A stretch of 35,594 nucleotides of DNA from an uncultured Pseudoclavibacter sp. Its GTDB lineage: Bacteria > Actinomycetota > Actinomycetes > Actinomycetales > Microbacteriaceae. This document shows, piece after piece, positions 24,580 to 31,169 of the stretch. The notes under the pieces were generated by a model. The model was not told the DNA's origin and made no database searches. It saw nothing but the letters and a program-made list of their open reading frames with translations. Both the position numbers and the translations under genes were made by a program. Where the stretch lies: the NCBI GenBank assembly GCA_946221025.1, contig CAMIMS010000020.1, positions 1-35,594 of the forward strand, given 5' to 3'. The stretch's first letter is position 1, and each line of letters begins with the position of its first letter.

Positions 24580-26136
24580 GTGTTCGTGCTCAGTATTTCG
24601 TCCCTCAAAGGCGGCGTCGGTAAGACGACGGTAGCGCTCGGCCTGGCGTCTGCAGCTTGGGCGCGAGGTCTGCGCACCCTGGTGGTCGACCTCGACCCGC
24701 AGGCTGACGTCTCAACCGGCCTCAACCCACAGGCGCGCTCCCGTGTCAGCGTCGCCGATGTTCTCACCGACCCAACCCCGGAGAACGTGCGTAACGCCAT
24801 CGTTCCCTCCGGGTGGAAAGGCGGCGCCGGAGGCACCGTCGACCTCATGCTCGGTAGCCCCGCAGCAATCTCACTCGACTCGCCGCAGCCGTCGGTTCGC
24901 GAGATCTGGCGCCTCGAAGAGGCTCTGGCACTGATCGAACCGGATTACGACCTGGTCGTCATCGACTGCCCTCCGTCGCTGAATGCGCTCACGCGCACGG
25001 GTTGGGCGGCGAGCGACCGTGTCGTCATGGTGACCGAGCCCGGCCTGTTCTCGGTCGCCGCGGCCGACCGTGGACTTCGCGCCCTCGACGAGCTCCGCCG
25101 AGCGGTGAGTCCGCGACTGCAGCCGCTTGGAATCGTTGTGAACCGCGCCCGCATGCAGTCGGTCGAGCACCAGTTCCGCATCCGTGAACTGCGGGAAATG
25201 TTCGGTCCGCTCGTTCTTCCCCCGTTCCTGCCCGAGCGCACCGCGCTGCAACAGGCGCAGGGCGCGGCGAAGCCGGTTCACGAGTGGCCCGGTGATTCCG
25301 CGCAAGAGGTTGCCGAGATCTTCGACCGGCACCTTGACCGGGTGATCCGCACCTTCGAGCGTCAAGATGAAGATCAGTCCGGGGACCGTGACGAGTCCGC
25401 CGTCGAGGTGCCGGCGCCCGTTGCTCAAACTGTGCTCGACCGCACCGAAGACGCGAACGAGATCGAGACGCTCGAGCCCGAAATCGAGTTCACCTCGAAC
25501 GACATCGCCGCTGACCAGGGCGAACTCATCGATTCTGCCGACGAGCCCGATGAGACCGATGTCACGCCGGAGCGTGAGCCCGATTCCAGCGAGAAAATCG
25601 TTGACGAGGCCGCCGCTGACGTGCTCGACCCGTCAGAGCCCGCTGACCACGAGACCGTGAACGAGGAGGAGGATGAGGATGAGGACTCCTTCCCGGCTCC
25701 CGTCTACATTCATTCGAAGTTCGCGGCAGCGACAGAGTCCGAAACGGCGAACACCGTTGAATCGGACGATGCCGGCGGAGATGACGACGGTGGCGACGAC
25801 TCGTCGAACACCAACCCGTCAGTCGTGACCGGAACGTTCGGTGGCGATAGCTCAGAGGCCTCCTCCACCGAGAGTGCCGCGAGCGATGGAGGGGCTGACG
25901 GCTCCGGAACCGAAGCGGGAGCGTCCACCGAATCGCCGCTTGATCCGTCGTCGTTCTCTCACGCAGATACTCCGATGTTCAGCGTTCTCGCGGCCGACTT
26001 CGGCTCCTCGCGTTCAACGGCGAATGCCCAAGGCGATTCGTTCCTGGAGAGCCCTGCGGAACGCGCCATGTTCGGAATCGCCGACGACGTGCCGATGACA
26101 CGCCGCGCGCGTTTGCGCCGCGTTCACCGCGACTAA
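24580..26136 (+). CDS. parA: ParA-family ATPase with long acidic C-terminal tail
   Basis: This is a ParA/MinD-type ATPase of 518 residues. The N-terminal part (about 1-260) is a complete ATPase: deviant Walker A KGGVGKTT (10-17), DLDPQADVSTG (38-48) and the Walker B region LVVIDCPPS (125-133). The last 255 residues are low-complexity and strongly acidic (many D, E, S, T, G), apparently disordered, and end in a basic cap (RRARLRRVHRD). No parB lies next to it, so this is an orphan relative to the chromosomal parAB pair. It may place or time some other cargo. Neighbours are mycothione reductase (divergent) and the MerR/FtsR/GarA block (convergent). A strong terminator follows. Confidence 0.88.
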   Translation: MFVLSISSLKGGVGKTTVALGLASAAWARGLRTLVVDLDPQADVSTGLNPQARSRVSVADVLTDPTPENVRNAIVPSGWKGGAGGTVDLMLGSPAAISLDSPQPSVREIWRLEEALALIEPDYDLVVIDCPPSLNALTRTGWAASDRVVMVTEPGLFSVAAADRGLRALDELRRAVSPRLQPLGIVVNRARMQSVEHQFRIRELREMFGPLVLPPFLPERTALQQAQGAAKPVHEWPGDSAQEVAEIFDRHLDRVIRTFERQDEDQSGDRDESAVEVPAPVAQTVLDRTEDANEIETLEPEIEFTSNDIAADQGELIDSADEPDETDVTPEREPDSSEKIVDEAAADVLDPSEPADHETVNEEEDEDEDSFPAPVYIHSKFAAATESETANTVESDDAGGDDDGGDDSSNTNPSVVTGTFGGDSSEASSTESAASDGGADGSGTEAGASTESPLDPSSFSHADTPMFSVLAADFGSSRSTANAQGDSFLESPAERAMFGIADDVPMTRRARLRRVHRD

Positions 26137-26151
26137 TCGAGTTTTCGACTG

Positions 26152-26184
26152 GAGCCCTCGGGATTCTTCCCGAGGGCTCTTTTC
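26152..26184 (+). terminator. Rho-independent terminator after parA
   Basis: An 11-bp perfect stem (GAGCCCTCGGG at 26152-26162 with 26169-26179), a six-base loop and a UUUUC tail lie 15 bases after the parA stop. Confidence 0.9.
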
Positions 26185-26284
26185 TGTCGCACGAATATGA
26201 CCGGCGGCGTCATGGCGTTCATGCGTCGCGGGCCCTGTCCGATTCGTGGGTCTGTTCAGTCGCCCTTCAATCACCGCCGCGTAA

Positions 26285-26319
26285 AGAACCACCCCGACCA
26301 ATCGGCTCGGGGTGGTTCT
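26285..26319 (-). terminator. Hairpin terminator after the MerR gene
   Basis: A perfect 13-bp stem (AGAACCACCCCGA at 26285-26297 with 26307-26319) with a nine-base loop lies about 30 bases beyond the MerR stop on the minus strand and is followed by UUUAC. Between it and the parA terminator (26185-26284) I see nothing. Confidence 0.8.
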
Positions 26320-26349
26320 GCAGAGGACAGACTGTGGCGCGTGGCCTGC

Positions 26350-26889
26350 TTAGCTTGCTCGGCTTGCGCGGCGAGCGGCGAGTTCATCCATTGGGTCAAC
26401 GCGCTCACCGTCGAACTCGACGAGCGTCGATTCGACTTCGCGGTAGACCTGGCCAACGAAGATGCCGAACACGCCCTGGCCGCGCTGAACGAGGTCAATG
26501 ACCTGATCGTCTGACGTGCAGAGGTACACGCTTGCGCCGTCGGACATGAGCGTCGTCTGGGCAAGATCGGTAACGCCCGTTTCGCGGAGCTGCTCTACGG
26601 CGGAGCGAATCTGTTGGAGCGAGATGCCGGTTTCGAGCAGTCGCTTCACGAGCTTCAGCACGAGCACATCGCGGAAGGAGTACAGGCGCTGCGAACCCGA
26701 GCCCGAAGCTCCTCGGATCGTCGGCTCGACGAGCCCCGTTCGGGCCCAGTAATCGAGCTGGCGGTAGGTGATGCCCGCCGCTCGAGCGGCGACTGCACCC
26801 CGGTACCCCTCGTTCGGGTCAAGCCCATCGAGGTCAGCACCGAGCGTCGGCGATCCGTTCTCGGTGACCCCTGTGCGATTGACCGTCAT
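26350..26889 (-). CDS. MerR-family regulator (Rv1830-like)
   Basis: This is a 179-residue transcription regulator. After a polar N-terminal stretch, the winged helix begins near residue 28 (GYRGAVAARAAGITYRQLDYW) and continues through RLYSFRDVLVLKLVKRLLETGISL, as in MerR proteins. The C-terminal part does not show a cysteine-rich metal site, so the effector is unlikely to be a metal. The domain layout and the link to garA and ftsR match M. tuberculosis Rv1830. In that genome a DUF151 nuclease gene (Rv1829) lies between ftsR and this gene; here there is only a 166-base gap. The ATG at 26889 has AAAGG about eight bases upstream. Confidence 0.88.
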   Translation of the reverse strand: MTVNRTGVTENGSPTLGADLDGLDPNEGYRGAVAARAAGITYRQLDYWARTGLVEPTIRGASGSGSQRLYSFRDVLVLKLVKRLLETGISLQQIRSAVEQLRETGVTDLAQTTLMSDGASVYLCTSDDQVIDLVQRGQGVFGIFVGQVYREVESTLVEFDGERVDPMDELAARRASRAS

Positions 26890-27015
26890 GATGAGCCCTT
26901 TCAAGTCGAAGCGCGCCCTTGCCCGACGCGCTGCCAACGCTAGCGCGGTGCCACCGTCACGAGCGGGAGGCACGCTCTGGAAGGTCGCGTGTCGCAGATA
27001 TCGCGACTCGTGCTG

Positions 27016-27021
27016 AGTCTA
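27016..27021 (-). promoter_or_regulatory. -10 box for the Rv1830-like MerR gene
   Basis: TAGACT on the minus strand lies in the gap between ftsR and the MerR gene and would give the latter its own promoter with a leader of about 120 bases. No clear -35 box was seen. Confidence 0.4.
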
Positions 27022-27055
27022 CGGCTGCGGTCGCGTTCGCGAAAGAGCCCGAAGC

Positions 27056-27763
27056 CTAACCTCGATTGCGGGCCGCTTCTGAGCGGATGGCGGCGCTCAT
27101 CATTCCCGCTCGCACTGACGCGAGCCGGCGGGCGATTTCGAGTGAATCACTCGATGCGGTTTGCCGGTCAGTGCGGCGAGACGCGTTTCGCGCGCTTTCG
27201 ATCAGACCGAGTTCATGCTGAGTGGCCGCTCGGAACGAGCGAAGGTGACGGGGCTCGATCCCGTCACGGGCGAGCTCCACGAGCGCGGTCAGGATGCTCA
27301 ACTCGTCATCGCGATACGGGCCGGCCGGCGCGATGAGTCCCGCGGACACGGCATTGTCGAGAAGCGCCGGTGTGGCGCCGGCGCGCTGGATGAGTGCGCG
27401 ACGGTCCATCTCGCTCGCGCCGACGAGCATGCTCTCGACCTTCGGTGCGCGGGAGCCGGGCATTTCCGGTTCGAGTCCGCGGTCTCGCTCGTCGAGGTAG
27501 GTGCCGATGACCTTCAGCGGCAGGTACAGGTCACGCTGCATCGTGAGGATTTCACGCACCCGCTCGACATCGTCATGCGAATACTTGCGGTAACCCGATG
27601 CGGAGCGAGTCGGAAAGAGCAGCCCCTGGTCTTCGAGGAAGCGAAGTTTCGAGGTGGTCACTTCGGGAAACTCCGGGTTCAGGCGCTGAAGCACCTGACC
27701 GATTGAGAGTTTCGCCGCTGATCCGGGTGATCGGTTTTCAGCCGCGGCGCCTGCGGCAACCAC
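27056..27763 (-). CDS. ftsR: MerR-family regulator FtsR
   Basis: FtsR is a MerR-type regulator that activates ftsZ in Corynebacterium, and its M. tuberculosis homologue is Rv1828. The 235-residue product has the typical start SIGQVLQRLNPEFPEVTTSKLRFLEDQGL (about 20-48) with the wing SGYRKYSHDDVERV. A second, C-terminal winged-helix-like region (about 125-190) is shared with Rv1828. The GTG start at 27763 shares its G with the garA stop codon, and GAGG lies about six bases upstream, so it is coupled to garA. Control of division genes here would fit the nearby dcw cluster, but the target sites were not identified. Confidence 0.9.
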   Translation of the reverse strand: MVAAGAAAENRSPGSAAKLSIGQVLQRLNPEFPEVTTSKLRFLEDQGLLFPTRSASGYRKYSHDDVERVREILTMQRDLYLPLKVIGTYLDERDRGLEPEMPGSRAPKVESMLVGASEMDRRALIQRAGATPALLDNAVSAGLIAPAGPYRDDELSILTALVELARDGIEPRHLRSFRAATQHELGLIESARNASRRTDRQTASSDSLEIARRLASVRAGMMSAAIRSEAARNRG

Positions 27764-28251
27764 TAGACCCTCGCGTCCTGGGCGGCGGCGTCAATGGGCG
27801 AGCTGTAGAACGTGAGGCGGAACTTGCCAACCTGCACTTCGCCTCCGTTGGTGAGAGTCGCCGTTTCGATGCGTTCGCCGTTGTAATAGGTGCCGTTCAG
27901 GGAGCCAAGGTCGCGCATGTGGAACGTCTGTCCCTGGCGCGTGAACTCGGCGTGACGGCGCGAGACGGTGACGTCGTCGAGGAAGATTTCGGCATTGGGA
28001 TGGCGTCCGGCAACCTGCGAGTCAGTGTCGAGCAGGAAGCGGGCCCCAACGTTCGATCCGCGGCGCACAATCAGTAGGGCCGACCCCGAGGGCAGCGCGC
28101 TGATCGACTCCATCTCTTCGCGTGATACTCCCCCGGCAATGAGCGCGGCGAGCTGCGCAGAGAAGTCACCGGTGAACGCCATCGTTGACGACTGCTCGGG
28201 CTGGACCGGTCGGTTGTTCAGGGGCTGCCCATCCAGCGCGAAATCGTCCAT
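27763..28251 (-). CDS. garA: FHA-domain regulator GarA (OdhI)
   Basis: GarA/OdhI is a small FHA protein that, when unphosphorylated, inhibits 2-oxoglutarate dehydrogenase and regulates glutamate metabolism; Ser/Thr kinases switch it off. The 162-residue product has an FHA core with AGRHPNAEIFLDDVTVSRRHAEF (81-103; phosphothreonine-binding R83 and S97) and LGSLNGTYYNG. The N-terminal kinase site of M. tuberculosis, ETTS, aligns here with S21-S22-T23-M24, so Thr22 of GarA corresponds to T23 and Thr21 to S22. The ATG at 28251 has AAGGAG seven bases upstream. An ATG at 28311 is in frame but has no ribosome binding site. Confidence 0.93.
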   Translation of the reverse strand: MDDFALDGQPLNNRPVQPEQSSTMAFTGDFSAQLAALIAGGVSREEMESISALPSGSALLIVRRGSNVGARFLLDTDSQVAGRHPNAEIFLDDVTVSRRHAEFTRQGQTFHMRDLGSLNGTYYNGERIETATLTNGGEVQVGKFRLTFYSSPIDAAAQDARV

Positions 28252-28280
28252 ACGGGTGCTCCTTGGGTCGGCGTGATCGG

Positions 28281-28296
28281 GACTCCGGTCGGAGTC
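28281..28296. promoter_or_regulatory. Inverted repeat in the garA leader
   Basis: GACTCC and GGAGTC flank four bases, about 30 bases upstream of the garA start and 20 bases upstream of its ribosome binding site. It may be an operator or an RNA hairpin. Confidence 0.35.
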
Positions 28297-28309
28297 GGGC
28301 GGGGCATTC

Positions 28310-28339
28310 ATTGTGCCGTCCACGGCTGGGATTTGTCGA
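28310..28339 (-). promoter_or_regulatory. Possible garA–ftsR promoter
   Basis: On the minus strand TCGACA (28339-28334) and CACAAT (28315-28310) are spaced by 18 bases. The match is moderate. It lies at a suitable distance from the garA start and is divergent from the DUF3097 promoter. Confidence 0.3.
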
Positions 28340-28416
28340 CTTGAGGACCGCCGTCCGCGCGCCACCTCGGTTTCGCCTCTCCGGTGTGCCGGATGGGGCC
28401 TGAGCGTCTGCGCGCG

Positions 28417-28422
28417 TAGGCT
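28417..28422 (+). promoter_or_regulatory. -10 box of a leaderless promoter (DUF3097 gene)
   Basis: TAGGCT lies seven bases before the GTG at 28430. No Shine-Dalgarno sequence is present. It supports this start over the longer frame from 28313, which would run through the garA promoter region. Confidence 0.65.
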
Positions 28423-28429
28423 CCGCCGG

Positions 28430-29278
28430 GTGTTCGATGAGCGTTACGACGGCGACCCCGTCGCCCGCATGAAGCAGCAACGCCGCATCAGTGCGCCCGA
28501 GCGCATCGTCATCAAGCGCGGCATGTGGTTGGAGGAACTCGGCACCTCGTTCTACGGCCGAGTCGCGGGCGCGACTCGTGCGACCGTCATTCTCGAAGAC
28601 GTGGATGGGGCAAAGCGCCAGTTTCCGCTCGACGGACGTTTCCTGAAAGACGACGCGGTTGTCGAGCTCGCGCTCCCGGCGACCTCCGCCGGGGCGGGCA
28701 AGGCGCGAAGCGCATCCGGTTCCTTTCACGTCGCGAATGCGCCCGCGAAGGTCGCCAAGCACAGCCGCATCTTTGTGGAGGGCCGCCACGATGCGGAGCT
28801 CGTTGAGCAGGTGTGGGGGCACGACCTTCGCGTTGAAGGCGTCGTCGTCGAATACCTCGAAGGTGCCGATCATCTCGCCGAGGCATTGACTGAGTTTCGG
28901 CCAACGGCTGAACGCCGAGTCGGGGTGCTGCTCGACCACCTCGTCACGGGCACAAAAGAAGACCGCATCGCGCAGGCTGCGGCCGCTCCGTTCGCCGCGG
29001 AGAGCGTGCTCATCACCGGACACCCCTACATTGACATCTGGGAAGCCGTGAAACCCGCACGGCTGGGATTGGAATCGTGGCCGCGAATTCCCCGCGGTCA
29101 GGACTGGAAAACCGGCATTTGCCGCTCGCTCTCCTGGCCGGCGGACAACCAGGAGGATATTGCGAACGCCTGGCAGCGCATCCGTGAACGGGTTCGCGAC
29201 TACCGCGATCTGGAACCGGCTCTGGTTGGGCGGGTCGAAGAGCTCATCGACTTTGTGACCGCTGCCGGTTCGGCGTGA
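28430..29278 (+). CDS. DUF3097 protein, possibly Toprim-like
   Basis: This is an actinobacteria-restricted protein of unknown function, 282 residues. The N-terminal part (about 20-90) looks like a small beta-rich domain (GRVAGATRATVILEDVDG). The conserved core contains RIFVEGRHDAELVEQVWG (113-130), RRVGVLLDHLVTGTKEDRI (162-180) and VLITGHPYIDIWEAV (193-207). This order resembles Toprim domains such as RNase M5, where VEGxxD and a DxD strand bind metal; here the second acidic residue is replaced by Leu. The likeness is my inference. The gene is probably transcribed alone from a leaderless promoter, and its last 35 bases overlap the 3' end of pgsA on the other strand. Confidence 0.85.
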   Translation: MFDERYDGDPVARMKQQRRISAPERIVIKRGMWLEELGTSFYGRVAGATRATVILEDVDGAKRQFPLDGRFLKDDAVVELALPATSAGAGKARSASGSFHVANAPAKVAKHSRIFVEGRHDAELVEQVWGHDLRVEGVVVEYLEGADHLAEALTEFRPTAERRVGVLLDHLVTGTKEDRIAQAAAAPFAAESVLITGHPYIDIWEAVKPARLGLESWPRIPRGQDWKTGICRSLSWPADNQEDIANAWQRIRERVRDYRDLEPALVGRVEELIDFVTAAGSA

Positions 29279-29879
29279 CCCGGTGCCCGTCGGTCTTCGT
29301 TTCCACCTCGGGGCTCGGCGAGAGGTAGCGGATCGCGTAGTGCGATGCGGCGACAACGTGGAGCGTCGCACCGAGAACGAGCAGTGCCAGGGAAATCGTG
29401 GCGAGCGGCTCGGACGCGACTGCGGGATCGAATGAGATCACGCGCAGCGGCATCGCGACCATGATCACGGCCGTGCGAATCTTGCCGAGCATCGTCACGC
29501 TGCCCTCGCGAACGCGTTGGATGCGCGCGAGCGCGATCACCGCGAGGATAAGGTCGCTCACGGCGACGGTGATGATGAACCACCACGGCAACCAACCGGC
29601 GATCGCAAAGACAAGCGCGATCACGATGATGCCGAAACGGTCGGCAACGGGGTCGAGGATCTCCCCCACTCGTGATTGCTGGTTGAGCTTGCGGGCGAGA
29701 TAGCCGTCGATCCAGTCGGTCGCGCCAAACAGCGCCAGCGCGATCGTGGCGGCGATCTGCATATCCGGCTGCAGGCCGAGCCACGACACGAGCGGAACGA
29801 AGATGAGCAGCCTCGCAACGGTGATGGCGTTCGGAATCGTCATCCATCCCGGTGAGGTCGACGGCTGCCGCGCAGACAT
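29244..29879 (-). CDS. pgsA: CDP-alcohol phosphatidyltransferase (PgsA-like)
   Basis: This membrane enzyme transfers a phosphatidyl group from CDP-diacylglycerol to an alcohol, probably glycerol 3-phosphate (phosphatidylglycerol or cardiolipin route). The 211-residue product has the complete family motif D-x2-D-G-x2-A-R-x8-G-x3-D-x3-D at D55 to D80. About five or six membrane segments surround it. M. tuberculosis has a pgsA2 gene near garA, so the neighbourhood is conserved, but the alcohol substrate cannot be proven from sequence; phosphatidylinositol-phosphate synthases share the motif. The ATG at 29879 is preceded by a TACACT box six bases upstream, indicating leaderless expression. Confidence 0.87.
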   Translation of the reverse strand: MSARQPSTSPGWMTIPNAITVARLLIFVPLVSWLGLQPDMQIAATIALALFGATDWIDGYLARKLNQQSRVGEILDPVADRFGIIVIALVFAIAGWLPWWFIITVAVSDLILAVIALARIQRVREGSVTMLGKIRTAVIMVAMPLRVISFDPAVASEPLATISLALLVLGATLHVVAASHYAIRYLSPSPEVETKTDGHRVTPNRQRSQSR

Positions 29880-29885
29880 GCCTTC

Positions 29886-29891
29886 AGTGTA
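29886..29891 (-). promoter_or_regulatory. -10 box of a leaderless promoter (pgsA)
   Basis: TACACT on the minus strand lies six bases before the ATG at 29879; GAAGGC between them is too close to the ATG to act as a ribosome binding site. Confidence 0.55.
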
Positions 29892-29987
29892 GGAGCGGGT
29901 CGGTGTTTTGGTGGGTCGCGAGCACGCGCGGTCCCATGCTCCGCTGCTCGGATTAGCCGCGTGATTCGGAATGTCGGTGGTGGTTCA

Positions 29988-29993
29988 TAGCCT
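29988..29993 (+). promoter_or_regulatory. -10 box of a leaderless promoter (sbcD)
   Basis: TAGCCT lies six bases before the GTG at 30000. A weak -35 candidate, TTCGGA, lies at 29965-29970 with a 17-base spacer. No Shine-Dalgarno sequence is present. Confidence 0.65.
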
Positions 29994-29999
29994 TAGGGC

Positions 30000-31169
30000 G
30001 TGCGTTTTCTTCACACCTCCGATTGGCATATCGGCCGAACCTTTCACGGGCATTCAACGCTGAATGCCCTCGGAGACGTGCTTGGCGAGCTGCCCCGCAT
30101 CATTCGTGAGCACGATGTCGATGCGGTGCTCGTGCCGGGCGACCTGTTCGATGCGCCGACTCCATCGGCGAGCGCGTACGAGCTGCTGGAGCGGGTGATT
30201 CGTTCGATTCGTGAAGCGGGCGCGATTGTGATCGCAACGAGCGGGAACCACGATTCGGCGACCCGCCTCGGGTTCCAGTCGGCGTGGGCACGGGCAGCTG
30301 GCGTGCACATGCTCACGAATCCCGAACGCATTCATGAGCCGGTGGTGCTCGAACGTTCGGGTGAACGGGTCGCGGTCTATGGCATCCCGTATCTCGAACC
30401 CGGCCTCATCCGCCATCTGCCCGGAGCCGATGGAGTTCGCACGCACGCCGAAGCGATCGACTGGGCAATGGGCAGAGTCAGAACTGATGCGGCGACCCGC
30501 GATTACCCGACGGTCGTGCTCGCCCACTGTTTCGCGGCAGGAGTCGATGCGAGCGATGCCGTGCTCGAACTTGAACGCGACCTCACCGTTGGAGGGCTTG
30601 ATCTCGTTCCGGGAAGCGCCTTCGACGGTGTCGATTACGTAGCGCTCGGGCACCTGCATTCGCCCTCGGAGCCCTCCCCCGGTGTGCACTACTCGGGGGC
30701 GCCCCTTCACCTTTCGTTCGATGAGGCAAGCAAGCCCCGCGGCGCAATCGTGGTCGAGATATCGGCGTCGGCTTCGACCACGACCGAGTGGGTTGGCTTT
30801 CCGATTCCACGACGGTTGACGACGCTGTGCGGCACGCTCGACGAGCTCCTGGCCGATCCGAGCTATGAGCGGCACGCCGAGGATTGGGTGCGTGCGGTGC
30901 TCACCGACCCGCTCCCCCAGATCGACGCCATGCGTCGTCTTCAGGCGAGGTTCCCCCATTGCGTACAGCTACAACTGCGGCCCCCGGCACCGACTCGGTC
31001 GGGCGCGTCCGGGTCGAGCACGCCTTCGCGCACGAACGCTGTCAGTTCGAGGCAGGTCACGGAGGCATTTCTCGAGCACGTGCGCGGCGGCGAGCCCGTG
31101 ACCGAGGACGAGCAGCATCTCCTCGAGGGCATCTTTGAGGCACTGCGCGCGCAGGAGCTGAGCCGATGA
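30000..31169 (+). CDS. sbcD: Exonuclease subunit SbcD (Mre11 family)
   Basis: SbcD is the nuclease subunit of the SbcCD complex, which cuts hairpins and processes DNA double-strand ends. The 389-residue product has all metallophosphoesterase motifs: DWH (8-10), GDLFD (about 47-51), GNHD (about 82-85), LAHC and ALGHLH. A capping region and C-terminal helices that bind SbcC follow. The GTG at 30000 starts right at the conserved RFLHTSDWHIG and is leaderless. The stop overlaps the sbcC start as ATGA (31166-31169), so the subunits are translationally coupled. Confidence 0.96.
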   Translation: MRFLHTSDWHIGRTFHGHSTLNALGDVLGELPRIIREHDVDAVLVPGDLFDAPTPSASAYELLERVIRSIREAGAIVIATSGNHDSATRLGFQSAWARAAGVHMLTNPERIHEPVVLERSGERVAVYGIPYLEPGLIRHLPGADGVRTHAEAIDWAMGRVRTDAATRDYPTVVLAHCFAAGVDASDAVLELERDLTVGGLDLVPGSAFDGVDYVALGHLHSPSEPSPGVHYSGAPLHLSFDEASKPRGAIVVEISASASTTTEWVGFPIPRRLTTLCGTLDELLADPSYERHAEDWVRAVLTDPLPQIDAMRRLQARFPHCVQLQLRPPAPTRSGASGSSTPSRTNAVSSRQVTEAFLEHVRGGEPVTEDEQHLLEGIFEALRAQELSR

